From: Achromobacter dolens
GTDB taxonomy: Bacteria > Pseudomonadota > Gammaproteobacteria > Burkholderiales > Burkholderiaceae_B
DNA: 64,000 nt
Assembly (NCBI RefSeq): GCF_902859745.1
Contig: NZ_CADIJW010000001.1
Coordinates: forward strand, 248,001-312,000
Direction of reading: 5' to 3'
Shown: positions 11,027 through 21,250 of the stretch, piece after piece
How positions within the stretch are numbered: position 1 is the stretch's first letter
How the letters are laid out: each line of letters opens with the position of its first letter
The notes under the pieces: model-generated
Told to the model about the DNA's origin: nothing
What the model saw: the letters and a program-made list of their open reading frames with translations, nothing else
Databases searched by the model: none
Position numbers and translations under genes: made by a program

Positions 11027-11947
11027 ATGCGTATCCTTGTCATCGGCGGCACTGGCTTCATCGGCCGTCATCTCATCGCCCGGCTGGCGGGCGGGCAGCA
11101 CCAGATCCTGGTGCCCACCCGCCGTTATGGCCAGGGGCGAGAACTCCAGATGTTGCCCACCGTCACCCTGCTCGCCAGCGACGTGCATGACGACGACGCG
11201 CTCGACCGCCTGGTGAGCGGTTGTGACGCGGTCGTCAACCTGGTGGGCATCCTGCATGGCAATTCGGGCCGGCCCTATGGCTCCGATTTCGCGCGGGCCC
11301 ATGTGCACCTGCCGCAGCGCATCGCGCGCGCCTGCCGCCGCCAGGGGGCGCACCGCCTGCTGCACGTCAGCGCGCTGGGCGCCGACTCCAACGGCGCCAG
11401 CATGTACCAGCGTTCAAAGGGCGACGGCGAGGCCGCCATCAAGCAGGAGCTGGCCGACTGGCGCGAGGGCGGCTGGACGATCTTCCGCCCGTCGGTGGTG
11501 TTCGGGGCCGACGACAGCTTCACCAACATGTTCGCGCGCCTGGCGCGTTGGCTGCCCGTGCTGCCCTTGGCCGGCGCACACGTGCGCATGCAGCCGGTGT
11601 TCGTGGGCGACGTGGTGACGGCGATGCTGGCGACGCTGGGCAACACCCACACCTGGGGCAAGACCTATGAACTGGGCGGCCCGCAGGTCTACACGCTGGG
11701 CGAGATCGCGCGCCTGTGCGCCGGTTGGGGCGGCAACCCGCGCCCGGTGGTCAGCTTGCCGATGGGGCTTGGGCGGATGCAGGCCATGCTGTTCGAGTGC
11801 CTGCCGGGCCAGCCCCTGATGTCGCGCGACAACCTGGATTCCCTGCGCCACGACAATATCTGCGGCGCGCCGATGGCGCCCGAATTGAACGTGGTGCCGA
11901 CGGGACTGGAAGCGGTGGCGCCCGGCTACCTGGCGCAGGCGCGTTAG
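11027..11947 (+). CDS. NDUFA9-like NAD(P)-binding Rossmann protein
   Basis: A 306-residue atypical short-chain dehydrogenase. [10 protein letters not shown] at residues 7-16 is the dinucleotide-binding loop, and VVNLVGIL and YQRSKGDGE match the complex I NDUFA9 subfamily. The catalytic YxxxK is present as YQRSK. Bacterial members are often annotated as complex I NDUFA9 family proteins or ubiquinone-associated reductases, but no complex I gene is nearby. The start codon at 11027 places the Rossmann loop at the very N-terminus, as expected. It converges on ruvA. Confidence 0.85.
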   Translation: MRILVIGGTGFIGRHLIARLAGGQHQILVPTRRYGQGRELQMLPTVTLLASDVHDDDALDRLVSGCDAVVNLVGILHGNSGRPYGSDFARAHVHLPQRIARACRRQGAHRLLHVSALGADSNGASMYQRSKGDGEAAIKQELADWREGGWTIFRPSVVFGADDSFTNMFARLARWLPVLPLAGAHVRMQPVFVGDVVTAMLATLGNTHTWGKTYELGGPQVYTLGEIARLCAGWGGNPRPVVSLPMGLGRMQAMLFECLPGQPLMSRDNLDSLRHDNICGAPMAPELNVVPTGLEAVAPGYLAQAR

Positions 11948-12011
11948 CCGGCGCCGCGTCACGCGGGCTTCGCCCGGGCGCTTGTGGCCCGGAACCGAGC
12001 CGCGGGCCTGT

Positions 12012-12584
12012 TCAGCGCACCAGCGCCTTCAAGGCCTGCTTGATGCCGTCCGACACGCCCACGCCTTCGGGCAGCGTCTTCAGGGCCGACAACGATTCCT
12101 TCTCGGAGTACCCCAGCGCCAGCAAGGCGTTCAGGATGTCGGACTGGTTGTCCTGCACCGGATGCGCGGTGGCGCCGATGTCCGCGCCCAGCTTGCCGCG
12201 CATTTCCAGCAGCAGGCGTTCGGCGGTCTTCTTGCCGATGCCGGGCACGCGGGTCAGGCGGCCCGATTCCTGCAACGTGATGGCCTGGGCCAGGTCGGCC
12301 ACCGACAGGCCGGAAAGCACCGACAGCGCGGTGCGCGCGCCGATGCCGCTGACCTTGATCAGTTCACGGAAGGCGCTGCGTTCGCCCGCGGTGGCGAAGC
12401 CGTAGAGGATGTGGGCGTCTTCGCGCACCGTCAGGTGCGTGTACAGCGTGACGCGCGCGCCGGTTTCCGGCAGCGAGTACAGCGTGCTCATGGGCACGTC
12501 GATGTCATAGCCCAGACCGTTCACGTCCACGCAGACGGTGGGCGGCAGTTTCTCGATCAGGGTTCCGGTGATGCGTCCGATCAT
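12012..12584 (-). CDS. ruvA: Holliday junction DNA helicase subunit RuvA
   Basis: A 190-residue junction-binding protein that recruits RuvB. It opens [12 protein letters not shown], the conserved OB-fold start. Helix-hairpin-helix repeats are seen in [18 protein letters not shown] and [18 protein letters not shown]. The C-terminal domain III, which binds RuvB, ends in [16 protein letters not shown]. It lies 90 bp downstream of ruvC on the same strand, in the order purH-ruvC-ruvA. Confidence 0.97.
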   Translation of the reverse strand: MIGRITGTLIEKLPPTVCVDVNGLGYDIDVPMSTLYSLPETGARVTLYTHLTVREDAHILYGFATAGERSAFRELIKVSGIGARTALSVLSGLSVADLAQAITLQESGRLTRVPGIGKKTAERLLLEMRGKLGADIGATAHPVQDNQSDILNALLALGYSEKESLSALKTLPEGVGVSDGIKQALKALVR

Positions 12585-12674
12585 GGTGGCAATGGCCTGG
12601 CAAAAGAGGGGGCCGCGTCAGTCGCGGCGGATGCGGGGATTCTATACGGGTCCGCGCGAAGCGGGGGGCGGGGC

Positions 12675-13223
12675 TCAGCCGAGCAGGCGGCCGTTGCGCA
12701 GGCGGGTCTTGCCGCTCAGGCTCAGGCGCGTGCCCAATTCCGTCAGCCGGTCCTGCAAGGGGCCGACGTGGGCGTGGCAGATGGCGCAGGCCAGCGCGTC
12801 GGCCGAGTCGGGGGCGGGGGTGCCGTCCAGCGCCAGCAGGTGCTGCACCATCATCTGCACCTGTTCCTTGGCCGCGCGGCCGGTGCCGACCACGGCCTTC
12901 TTGATCTGCAGCGCGGTGTACTCGTGCACCGCCAGCGAACTGTCGGCCAGCGCGCACAGCGCCGCGCCGCGGGCCTGGCCCAGCAGCAGGGTCGAGGCCG
13001 GATTGGTGTTCAGGAAGACGATTTCCAGCGCGGCCACGTCGGGTTGCGTGTCGCGCGCCACCTGGCGCAGGTTGTCCAGGATGACCTTGAGGCGTTCGGA
13101 CAGCGTCAGCGCCGGCGGCACCACGATGGTGCCGCTGGCGACATAACGCAGGCGCGGGCCGTCGGCATCGATCACACCGAAGCCGGTGCGGCGCAGGCCG
13201 GGATCGATGCCGAGGACGCGCAT
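12675..13223 (-). CDS. ruvC: Crossover junction endodeoxyribonuclease RuvC
   Basis: A 182-residue Holliday junction resolvase with an RNase H-like fold. The four acidic catalytic residues are visible: D7 in [14 protein letters not shown], the E in AALEIVFLN, and the two D residues in [12 protein letters not shown]. Its start codon overlaps the purH stop by one base (TGATG), so it is translationally coupled to purH. Length is normal for the family. Confidence 0.97.
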   Translation of the reverse strand: MRVLGIDPGLRRTGFGVIDADGPRLRYVASGTIVVPPALTLSERLKVILDNLRQVARDTQPDVAALEIVFLNTNPASTLLLGQARGAALCALADSSLAVHEYTALQIKKAVVGTGRAAKEQVQMMVQHLLALDGTPAPDSADALACAICHAHVGPLQDRLTELGTRLSLSGKTRLRNGRLLG

Positions 13224-14812
13224 CAGTGGCGGAAGTGGCGGGTGCCGGTCAGCACCATGGCGATGCCATGCTCGTCGGCCGCGGCGATGACTTCGTCGTC
13301 GCGCACGCTGCCGCCGGGCTGGATCACGCAGGTCGCGCCCGCGGCCACCACCACGTCCAGGCCGTCGCGGAACGGGAAGAAGGCGTCCGACGCCACCGCC
13401 GAGCCCTTCAGCGTCAGGCCGGCGTTCTCGGCCTTGATCGAGGCGATGCGGGCCGAGTCGATGCGGCTCATCTGGCCGGCGCCGACGCCCAGCGTCATGC
13501 CGCCGCCGACGAACACGATGGCGTTGGACTTGACGTACTTGGCGACCTTCCAGGCGAACGCCAGATCGTTCATTTCCTGCTCGGTGGGCTGGCGCTTGGT
13601 CACGACCTTCAGGGCGTCGCGCGGCACGTTGTAGGCGTCCGGACTTTGCACCAGCCAGCCGCCGCCGACGCGCTTGACGTCGAAGGCGTTCTGGCCCGTG
13701 CCCATCGGCACTTCCAGTACGCGCACGTTCTTCTTGGCGGCCAGGATGGCCAGCGCGGCGCCGTCATAGGCCGGGGCCAGCAGCACTTCCAGGAACTGGG
13801 CGCTGACGGCTTCGGCGGTGGCGGCGTCGACCGGGCGGTTGAAGGCGATGATGCCGCCGAAGGCCGAGGTCGGGTCGGTCTTGAAGGCCTGCTGGTACGC
13901 GCCCAGCGTGTCGGCCGCGACCGCCACGCCGCAGGGGTTGGCGTGCTTGACGATGACGCAGGCGGGCGCCTCGAAGCTACGCGCGCATTCCCAGGCGGCA
14001 TCGGCATCGGCGATGTTGTTGTACGACAGTTCCTTGCCCTGCAGTTGGCGGTAGTTGCCCAGCAGGCCGGCCGGACGCTGCGCGTCGACGTAGAACGCGG
14101 CGGTCTGGTGCGGGTTCTCGCCGTAGCGCAGGGCCTGCTCCTGTTTGACCTGCAGGGTCAGGGTGCGGGGCCATTCCTGGCGCGCCGGCACGGCGTCCTG
14201 CGCCGGTTCGGCGTCGGTCAGGCTGGTCAGGTAGGCGGCGATGGCGCCGTCGTAGGCCGCGGTGTGGGCGTAGACCTTGGCGGCCAGCGCCAGGCGCAGG
14301 CCGTACGAGGTGCCGCCGCCCTGGTCCATTTCGGACAGCACGCGCGAGTAGTCGACCGGGTCGATCACCACCGTCACGCCGCCGGCCTCGGTGCCGTGGT
14401 TCTTGGCGGCGGCGCGCAGCATGGCCGGGCCGCCGATGTCGATGTTCTCGACCGCATCGGCGAAGGTGCAGTCGGGCTTGGCCACCGTTTCGCGGAACGG
14501 ATACAGGTTGACCACCAGCATGTCGATGCGATCGATGCCGGCCGCCTTGATGGTGTCCATGTGCTCGGCGCTGTCGCGGCGGGCCAGCAGGCCGCCGTGG
14601 ATCTTCGGGTGCAGCGTCTTGACGCGGCCATCCAGGATCTCGGGCGAGCCGGTGTGGGCGGCCACTTCGGTGACGGTCAGGCCGGACTCGGCCAGCAGCT
14701 TGGCGGTGCCGCCGGTCGACAGCAGGCGCACGCCGCGCGCGGCCAGGGCGCGGGCAAATTCAACGATGCCGGTCTTGTCGGACACCGAAAGCAGGGCGGT
14801 TTCGATTTTCAT
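13223..14812 (-). CDS. purH: Bifunctional AICAR transformylase / IMP cyclohydrolase
   Basis: A 529-residue enzyme for the last two steps of IMP synthesis in the cytoplasm. The N-terminal IMP cyclohydrolase (MGS-like) domain has [26 protein letters not shown] and [14 protein letters not shown]. The C-terminal AICARFT domain has KHANPCGVA and the ending [24 protein letters not shown]. It sits between fis and ruvC on the same strand; the arrangement fis-purH is common in beta-proteobacteria. Confidence 0.98.
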   Translation of the reverse strand: MKIETALLSVSDKTGIVEFARALAARGVRLLSTGGTAKLLAESGLTVTEVAAHTGSPEILDGRVKTLHPKIHGGLLARRDSAEHMDTIKAAGIDRIDMLVVNLYPFRETVAKPDCTFADAVENIDIGGPAMLRAAAKNHGTEAGGVTVVIDPVDYSRVLSEMDQGGGTSYGLRLALAAKVYAHTAAYDGAIAAYLTSLTDAEPAQDAVPARQEWPRTLTLQVKQEQALRYGENPHQTAAFYVDAQRPAGLLGNYRQLQGKELSYNNIADADAAWECARSFEAPACVIVKHANPCGVAVAADTLGAYQQAFKTDPTSAFGGIIAFNRPVDAATAEAVSAQFLEVLLAPAYDGAALAILAAKKNVRVLEVPMGTGQNAFDVKRVGGGWLVQSPDAYNVPRDALKVVTKRQPTEQEMNDLAFAWKVAKYVKSNAIVFVGGGMTLGVGAGQMSRIDSARIASIKAENAGLTLKGSAVASDAFFPFRDGLDVVVAAGATCVIQPGGSVRDDEVIAAADEHGIAMVLTGTRHFRH

Positions 14813-14915
14813 GGTGAGGGACGGGAGTGGGGCGCGGGCGCCTGTCTCGCTTCAGGTCGGGATGGGAAATCTGTCATGCGGGGCGCGCCAGCCGGCCCGC
14901 CCGCGCGGCGATGCG

Positions 14916-15155
14916 CTATACCTGGATGTTATGGGCCAGCAGTTTCTTGCGCAGGGTGTTGCGCGTGATGCCCAGCATTTCGGATGCCCGCGACTGGTTG
15001 CCGCCGGACCGTTCCAACGCCACTTCGAGGACCGGGCGCTCCACGCAGCGCATCACCATGTCCCACATGTCGTGGGGCTCGGATTCGCCCAAGTCTTCGA
15101 AATAGCGCTCCAGGCTGGCGCGCACGCATTCTTCCAGGACATCTTTCTTGCTCAT
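14916..15155 (-). CDS. fis: Fis family nucleoid-associated DNA-binding protein
   Basis: A 79-residue Fis-type protein. The C-terminal helix-turn-helix is GGNQSRASEMLGITRNTLRK (residues 51-70). The N-terminal part is shorter than E. coli Fis (98 residues), as is usual in beta-proteobacteria. It follows dusB by 36 bp, preserving the dusB-fis pair known from enterobacteria, and precedes purH. Confidence 0.93.
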   Translation of the reverse strand: MSKKDVLEECVRASLERYFEDLGESEPHDMWDMVMRCVERPVLEVALERSGGNQSRASEMLGITRNTLRKKLLAHNIQV

Positions 15156-15191
15156 CGGAGTACAGATATTTTTATGTTGGTGGTGAGGCGG

Positions 15192-16223
15192 TTATGCCGC
15201 CAGCAGGGCTTTCGCGACAGGCGCCGGGTTGGGGTTGCCGTCACGGGAAAGATTGAGGAACCATTCCGACACCGCCCGCCACTGGTCGCGGGTGTTGTCG
15301 ATGAGGTTCATGCGGTCGCGGAACGAGTCCGCGCCCGGCAGGCCGTCCAGATACCACCCTATGTGCTTGCGCGCCGTGCGTACGCCGGTGTGTTCGCCAT
15401 AGAAGCGGTAGTGGTCGTCGAGATGTTCGAGCAGCAGTTCGCGCATTTCCCCATAGCTGGGTGGGGCCAGTGTTTCGCCCGTGCGCAGGTAATGGTCGAC
15501 CTCGCGGAAGATCCAGGGACGCCCTTGGGCCGCCCGGCCGATCATGACCGCGTCGGCGCCAGTGTAATCCAGGACGCGCCTGGCCTTTTCGGGCGAGTCG
15601 ATGTCGCCATTGGCGATCAGCGGGATTTTCAGCTCGGCGCGGACGGCGCGGATAGTGTCATATTCCGCCTCGCCCGTATAGAGGTCGGCGCGGGTGCGTC
15701 CATGCAGTGTCAGGGCGGCGATGCCGGCGTCCTGGGCCAGTCTGGCCACGCGCAGGGCGTTGCGGCTGTTGCGGTCCCAGCCGGTGCGGGTCTTGAGGGT
15801 GACCGGCACCCCCAGCGGCGCGCAGGCCTCGACCACGGCGTCCAGGATGCGGGCGATCAGGTCTTCGTGGCGCAGCAGGGCCGAGCCCGAGGCCACGTTG
15901 CAGACCTTTTTCACCGGGCAACCCATGTTGATATCGATGATGCGCGCGCCCTTGTTGGCGTTGAACACGGCGGCCTCGGCCATCATGGCGGGGTCGGCGC
16001 CGGCGATCTGCACCGAAATGGGGGCGATCTCGCCGTCGTGGTTCAGGCGCCGCGAGGTCTTGACGCTGTCCCACAGCTTGGGGTTGCTGGCGGCCATCTC
16101 CGAGACGGCGTAGCCGGCCCCCAATTTCTTGCAGAGCTGTCGGAAAGGACGATCCGTCACGCCCGCCATGGGCGCGACCAGAACGTTGTTGGGGAGAGTC
16201 CACGGGCCGATGCGCATGGTCAC
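15192..16223 (-). CDS. dusB: tRNA-dihydrouridine synthase B
   Basis: A 343-residue FMN-dependent enzyme that reduces uridine in the tRNA D-loop. The sequence opens with the TIM-barrel start PWTLPNNVLVAPMAGVTDRPFR. The active-site cysteine is in the loop DINMGCPVKKVC. The family signatures LTLHGRTR and IANGDIDSPEKA, and GADAVMIGRAAQGRPWIF at the phosphate-binding end, are all present. It is the first gene of the apparent dusB-fis-purH-ruvC-ruvA run. Confidence 0.96.
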   Translation of the reverse strand: MTMRIGPWTLPNNVLVAPMAGVTDRPFRQLCKKLGAGYAVSEMAASNPKLWDSVKTSRRLNHDGEIAPISVQIAGADPAMMAEAAVFNANKGARIIDINMGCPVKKVCNVASGSALLRHEDLIARILDAVVEACAPLGVPVTLKTRTGWDRNSRNALRVARLAQDAGIAALTLHGRTRADLYTGEAEYDTIRAVRAELKIPLIANGDIDSPEKARRVLDYTGADAVMIGRAAQGRPWIFREVDHYLRTGETLAPPSYGEMRELLLEHLDDHYRFYGEHTGVRTARKHIGWYLDGLPGADSFRDRMNLIDNTRDQWRAVSEWFLNLSRDGNPNPAPVAKALLAA

Positions 16224-16299
16224 ATTTTAACCGGCTCGATCGAACCCTCTTTTTTCGTCCGCAACAGCTTGGTAACAGGCCGACGAAAAAAGGGGAGGA

Positions 16300-17469
16300 T
16301 CAGGCCCGGAAACCCTGCAGCAGATGGCGCGCCAACGGCGCCCGCAGCGGCGCGGCCAGATCCAGGCCCAGCAAGGCCAGGCCACAGGCGTGTTCGATCG
16401 GCGCCAGGCCGGTGGCGAAGATGCGCGGCATCAGGTCGGTGACGCCGGCGGTGATGAGCCGGTCGACCTGGCGCGCGCGGGCGAAGTCTTGCAACGCCTG
16501 GGTGGGACTGGCGTTCGGCTGGGCCAGCCAGCCGCCCAGGGACTGGGCCAGCCGGGCGGCGTCGCGCAGTCCCAGGTTGAGTCCCTGGCCGGCCACCGGG
16601 TGCAGCGTCTGCGCCGCATTGCCGATCACGGCCACGCGGCCCTGCACCAGGCCGCGGCGCGCGCTCAGCGCCAGCGGGAAGACATGACGCGGCGCCTGGC
16701 ACGTCAGGCGGCCCAGGCGGTCGCCAAAGGCCGCCGTCAGCGCGTGCGAGAAGGCGGTGTTGTCCAGCGCCGCCAGTTCGGCCGCGCGCCCGGGCGCGCT
16801 GCACCAGACCACCGAATAGGCGTCCGCCGTCTGCGGATGCGGCAGCAGCGCCAGCGGCCCTTCGGCGGTGAAGCGTTCCCAGGCCCAGCCACGGCGCGGC
16901 AGGCTGGCGTGGGTGGTGGTCAGCAGGGCGTGCTGACCGTAGTCGCGGCGCACGTCGCTGCCTCCGGCCCCGTCGGATTGCACGGCGATGCGGCAGCTAA
17001 GGGCGGTGTCGCCCTGGCTGATGCGCACGCCGTCGGCGTCCTGGCCGTCGACCACGGCTGGCGGACCGGACAGCAGCGTGACGCCGCTGGCGGCCACGCA
17101 TTCCTCCAGCCTGGCGTGCAGCGCCGAGTAGGCGACCACGCAGCCGAGCTGTGGCACGTTGAAATCGGTGTTGCGGATCACGCTGCGGCCAAGCCGGCCG
17201 CGCTGGGAAACGTGGATATTGAGGATGTCCGCCGCCTTGGCGGGCCAGGCGCGCAGCGATTCGAGCAGCACCCGGCTGCCATGGTTCATCGCCAGCACGC
17301 GCGGATCGGCCGCGGGAATGGCGGCGGCTGGCGTCGCGGCGGCCGGGCTGGCGCCTTGCAGCAGGGCGATGCGGGAGGGGTCCGGCGCCACGCGCGCCAG
17401 CATCAACGCCAGGACACGCCCCACGGGGCCGGCGCCGAGAATCGCAATGTCGAAGGCGGAGATAGTCAT
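16300..17469 (-). CDS. UbiH/UbiF-family FAD monooxygenase with an altered GD motif
   Basis: A 389-residue flavoprotein of the ubiquinone hydroxylase family. The N-terminal GxGxxG is in ILGAGPVGRVLALMLA. A DG motif is present in QSDGAGGSDVR. The second FAD motif, normally GDAAHTLHPxAGQGLN, reads GNAAQTLHPVAGQGLNLGLRDA, so the Asp that contacts the FAD ribose is Asn and the His is Gln. It most likely works in ubiquinone ring hydroxylation (UbiH-like), but the substitution leaves activity uncertain. It lies 76 bp upstream of dusB on the same strand. Confidence 0.82.
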   Translation of the reverse strand: MTISAFDIAILGAGPVGRVLALMLARVAPDPSRIALLQGASPAAATPAAAIPAADPRVLAMNHGSRVLLESLRAWPAKAADILNIHVSQRGRLGRSVIRNTDFNVPQLGCVVAYSALHARLEECVAASGVTLLSGPPAVVDGQDADGVRISQGDTALSCRIAVQSDGAGGSDVRRDYGQHALLTTTHASLPRRGWAWERFTAEGPLALLPHPQTADAYSVVWCSAPGRAAELAALDNTAFSHALTAAFGDRLGRLTCQAPRHVFPLALSARRGLVQGRVAVIGNAAQTLHPVAGQGLNLGLRDAARLAQSLGGWLAQPNASPTQALQDFARARQVDRLITAGVTDLMPRIFATGLAPIEHACGLALLGLDLAAPLRAPLARHLLQGFRA

Positions 17470-17548
17470 GTCGCGATTTTACCTGTCCACTACAATCCGG
17501 GTCTGCCGGCGCGGCTTGGCGCCCGGGACCCTTCACCGGTTGATTGAT

Positions 17549-18013
17549 ATGACGCAGCTCGAGGCTTCTTCTTCGCTGTCCGCCGCAATCCCGCGCCGCC
17601 CTCGCGGCAAGGTCGCTGTCGGCCTGCTGGCCTGTCTGTTCGGCTGGCTCGGCGCTCATTGGTGGTACCTGGGCCGGCGTTACGCCTGGCTGGTGACGAC
17701 GCTGTCCCTGCTCAGCCTGTTCTGCGCGTTCCGCTACTACCCGGTCTGGTACGACAACCCGGCCTTTTTCCTGGTGTTCATTCCCATGATCGACGGCTTC
17801 ATCGAGAGCGCGGTGTTCTCGCTGATGCCCGACGAGAAGTTCGACCGCCGCTACAACCCCGGATTGCCGCCGTCCCCCAGGACCGGCTGGGGGCCGGTGC
17901 TGGTGGCCATCCTGGCCTGCCTGGTGGGCGCCACCGTGTCGATGTTCGCGATCGCGATGGTGGTGGTCTACGTCTGGGTGGCGATGGGCTGGCTGGACGG
18001 CCTGACGCTGTAG
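17549..18013 (+). CDS. Small TM2-like membrane protein
   Basis: A 154-residue inner-membrane protein with about four hydrophobic segments. The first part, KVAVGLLACLFGWLGAHWWYLGR, resembles the TM2 domain (a pair of helices joined by a short turn). The segment between the helix pairs carries the acidic/basic stretch LMPDEKFDRRYNPG. The start ATG at 17549 is the first in frame after the divergent ubiH-like gene. Function is not known. Confidence 0.72.
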   Translation: MTQLEASSSLSAAIPRRPRGKVAVGLLACLFGWLGAHWWYLGRRYAWLVTTLSLLSLFCAFRYYPVWYDNPAFFLVFIPMIDGFIESAVFSLMPDEKFDRRYNPGLPPSPRTGWGPVLVAILACLVGATVSMFAIAMVVVYVWVAMGWLDGLTL

Positions 18014-18072
18014 GTCCGGGGCCGCCCTCACGAGCGCGGCCGACGCCATGCCGGCCTGCGCGCGCCGCTCGC

Positions 18073-19422
<1,350 letters not shown>

Positions 19423-19526
19423 GGGGGCGCAAGGCCCGGCGGGAAGCTGTGGTGCCGTTTACTTTACCCGTCGTGCCGCCGATGCGACAGTCTGGCGGCA
19501 TTCCCGCGCCCGACGCATGGATTCAC

Positions 19527-19554
19527 TGGACTGTCACGGACGGGCTGCTACAAT
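19527..19554 (+). promoter_or_regulatory. Likely sigma-70 promoter of the riboswitch transcript
   Basis: A -10 element TACAAT lies at 19549-19554, with a weak -35 TGGACT at 19527-19532 (16-bp spacer). Transcription would begin near 19561, just before the riboswitch. Confidence 0.45.
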
Positions 19555-19565
19555 CGCGGCACTGT

Positions 19566-19730
19566 CATTGGGGAGTAGCCATCCTTTGTCCCCAAAGGAG
19601 TTAGCGTCAACAGACTTGGTGGTTCGGTGCCGCGTAGCGGTAGCCAGAACTCCATGGCGCTAACGGTCTCCATGTCGCGGCCCGCCCGCGCATGGATCAG
19701 CCAGGCGAGACCTTTGGCCGCGTTGCGTTC
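19566..19730 (+). promoter_or_regulatory. yybP-ykoY (manganese) riboswitch
   Basis: The 5' UTR of the exchanger gene carries the conserved features of the yybP-ykoY motif in order: the L1 segment GGGGAGTAGCC, a perfect hairpin TCCTTTG/CAAAGGA (19582-19599), GCGTCAACAGACTTGGT, the internal AACTCCATGGCGCTAACGG, and the closing GGCGAGACCTTTGG. This class senses Mn2+ and usually switches on Mn exporters or related membrane proteins. The stretch from 19731 to the start codon at 19792 should contain the expression platform. This region accounts for the gene-free 19423-19791 interval. Confidence 0.88.
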
Positions 19731-19791
19731 ACCCTGGCCGGGCGAGCCGCAATGTCGCGCCAATTGGTTTCTGCTCGTCCGGCTCGTCTAT

Positions 19792-20796
19792 ATGTTGCTC
19801 ACCCTTTTCCTGTTTTTCCTGTCTGCGGCGGTGATCTACCTCGCCTGCGAATTCTTCGTCAATGGCGTCGAATGGGTCGGACACCGCTTCCAGCTCGGCG
19901 CCACCGCGACCGGCACCGTGCTGGCCGCCTTCGGTACCGCCCTGCCGGAAAGCGCAGTGACCTTCATGGCCGTGGTGTTCGGCGACACGCCCGAACAGAA
20001 AGATATCGGCGTTGGCGCAGCCATGGGCGGGCCGCTGGTGCTGGCGACGCTGGCCTACGCCGTGGTCGGCCTGGCCCTGTGGCGTGCGCGTCGCGGCCAG
20101 CCCGCGCAAGCCGACTGTATCAACGCGGACCAGCGCCGGCTGGCCCGCGACCAGGCCTGGTTCATGGGCATCTTCGTCTTCAAGGTCGGGCTCGGCCTGC
20201 TGGCCTTTGCCTGGAAGCCCTGGCTCGGCATCCTGTTCCTGGCGACGTACGGCCTGTACATCAAGCGCGAACTGAGCAACGACGAAGACTGCATTGACTG
20301 CGAAGACCTCGAGCCGCTCAAGCTGCGGCCGCGCGACGACAATCCGTCGATGTTCTGGGCCGCGACCCAGACGCTGCTGGCGCTGGTCGTGATCGCCGGC
20401 GCCTCGCACGTGTTCGTCAACCAGATCGAGGTGCTCGGCATTGCCATGGGCGCCTCGCCGCACGTGGCCGCGCTGCTGCTGGCGCCCGTCGCCACCGAAC
20501 TGCCCGAGATCATGAACGCGCTGATCTGGGTGCGCCAGGGCAAGGAGCGCCTCGCGCTGGCCAACATCTCCGGCGCCATGATGATCCAGGCCACCATCCC
20601 CAGCGCGCTCGGCATCTTCCTGACGCCCTGGCTGCTCGACGGCCCGCTGCTGGCCGCCGGCCTGTTCACCATGCTCTCCATCGGCCTGCTGTGGCTGCGC
20701 TTCCGTCGCGCCGGCATGAGCGTGCCGGCGCTATCCGCGGTGGGTGGTTTCTACGCCTTGTTCGCGGCCTACCTGGGCTGGCACTTCTACGCCTGA
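19792..20796 (+). CDS. Sodium/calcium exchanger-family cation transporter (probable Mn2+ efflux)
   Basis: A 334-residue inner-membrane protein with about ten hydrophobic segments and two inverted alpha-repeats of the CaCA superfamily: AAFGTALPESAVTF in the N-half and LAPVATELPEIMNAL in the C-half. A cytoplasmic loop (about 160-185) is Asp/Glu-rich with two cysteines (NDEDCIDCEDLE). The gene sits directly behind a yybP-ykoY riboswitch, which makes Mn2+ export the best guess over Ca2+ exchange. The ATG at 19792 begins the first membrane helix (MLLTLFLFFLSAAVIYLACEF); longer in-frame extensions would run through the riboswitch. Confidence 0.85.
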   Translation: MLLTLFLFFLSAAVIYLACEFFVNGVEWVGHRFQLGATATGTVLAAFGTALPESAVTFMAVVFGDTPEQKDIGVGAAMGGPLVLATLAYAVVGLALWRARRGQPAQADCINADQRRLARDQAWFMGIFVFKVGLGLLAFAWKPWLGILFLATYGLYIKRELSNDEDCIDCEDLEPLKLRPRDDNPSMFWAATQTLLALVVIAGASHVFVNQIEVLGIAMGASPHVAALLLAPVATELPEIMNALIWVRQGKERLALANISGAMMIQATIPSALGIFLTPWLLDGPLLAAGLFTMLSIGLLWLRFRRAGMSVPALSAVGGFYALFAAYLGWHFYA

Positions 20797-20814
20797 CGAG
20801 TCGGGAAGGGTTTG

Positions 20815-20848
20815 AAGGCGCGGGACGCAACCGCCCCGCGCCTTTTTT
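20815..20848 (+). terminator. Rho-independent terminator after the exchanger gene
   Basis: The stem AAGGCGCGGG/CCCGCGCCTT is followed by a run of T. It separates the manganese unit from the magnesium locus. Confidence 0.85.
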
Positions 20849-20879
20849 GCACCGAAGAGGCATTTTCTGCCCAGAAACC

Positions 20880-20908
20880 TTGTCCATCAGTGGAAACCCG
20901 CGTAAAAT
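20880..20908 (+). promoter_or_regulatory. Strong promoter of the magnesium locus
   Basis: The -35 is TTGTCC at 20880-20885, the spacer is 17 bp and the -10 is TAAAAT at 20903-20908. Transcription would start near 20915, about 335 nt before the first substantial ORF, leaving a long structured leader. Confidence 0.65.
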
Positions 20909-20940
20909 CTTGCCCGTTATCCATCCCAGGAGCAGTCTTC

Positions 20941-20994
20941 GTGAATACCGATTCCGGCGAAAGTAGTCGATCTTGCATCGACGTCGCTGTTTGA
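20941..20994 (+). CDS. Putative 17-codon leader peptide ORF
   Basis: GTG at 20941 begins a 17-codon ORF (VNTDSGESSRSCIDVAV, start read as Met) ending at TGA 20994. An AGGAG Shine-Dalgarno lies 8 bases upstream. A hairpin GTCGAT/ATCGAC (20966-20982) lies inside it. It is about 26 nt after the predicted transcription start, where leader peptides of regulated operons usually sit. I do not recognise the peptide; it has no proline run. Its role as a regulatory ORF is inference from position. Confidence 0.4.
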   Translation: MNTDSGESSRSCIDVAV

Positions 20995-21018
20995 CAGGAC
21001 CACGCAGAACTCCATCTG

Positions 21019-21098
21019 CCGCAGCCTGTTGAACAGGTTGCGGTTGTATCCCAAGCCCCGGGCTTCTTGCCGGGCAGCAGCGCAAGCCCACGGCTTGC
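21019..21098 (+). promoter_or_regulatory. Structured leader upstream of the MgtC-like gene
   Basis: Two clear hairpins lie in the untranslated leader: CCGCAGCCTG/CAGGTTGCGG (21019-21043, one G-U pair) and GCAAGCC/GGCTTGC with a 3-base loop (21082-21098). No standard M-box is recognisable. Together with the short ORF at 20941 this fills the gene-free stretch 20797-21250. Confidence 0.45.
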
Positions 21099-21250
21099 CG
21101 GGATTCTCCCCAACGTAAACCGCCAGAACCGCCGCTAGTCGCAGCGCCCGCGTTCGTGCACGCCTTTTTCGTGCCCGCCCGCCATGCGCCGTGTGCCTGC
21201 GTGCGCGCGTATGCGCGAAAGCCGCTCCCCATTACGCAATGGAGGCCGCT

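Noticed and set aside
13226-14968. Long plus-strand frame opposite purH
   Set aside because: Antisense shadow; purH is full length with both catalytic domains.
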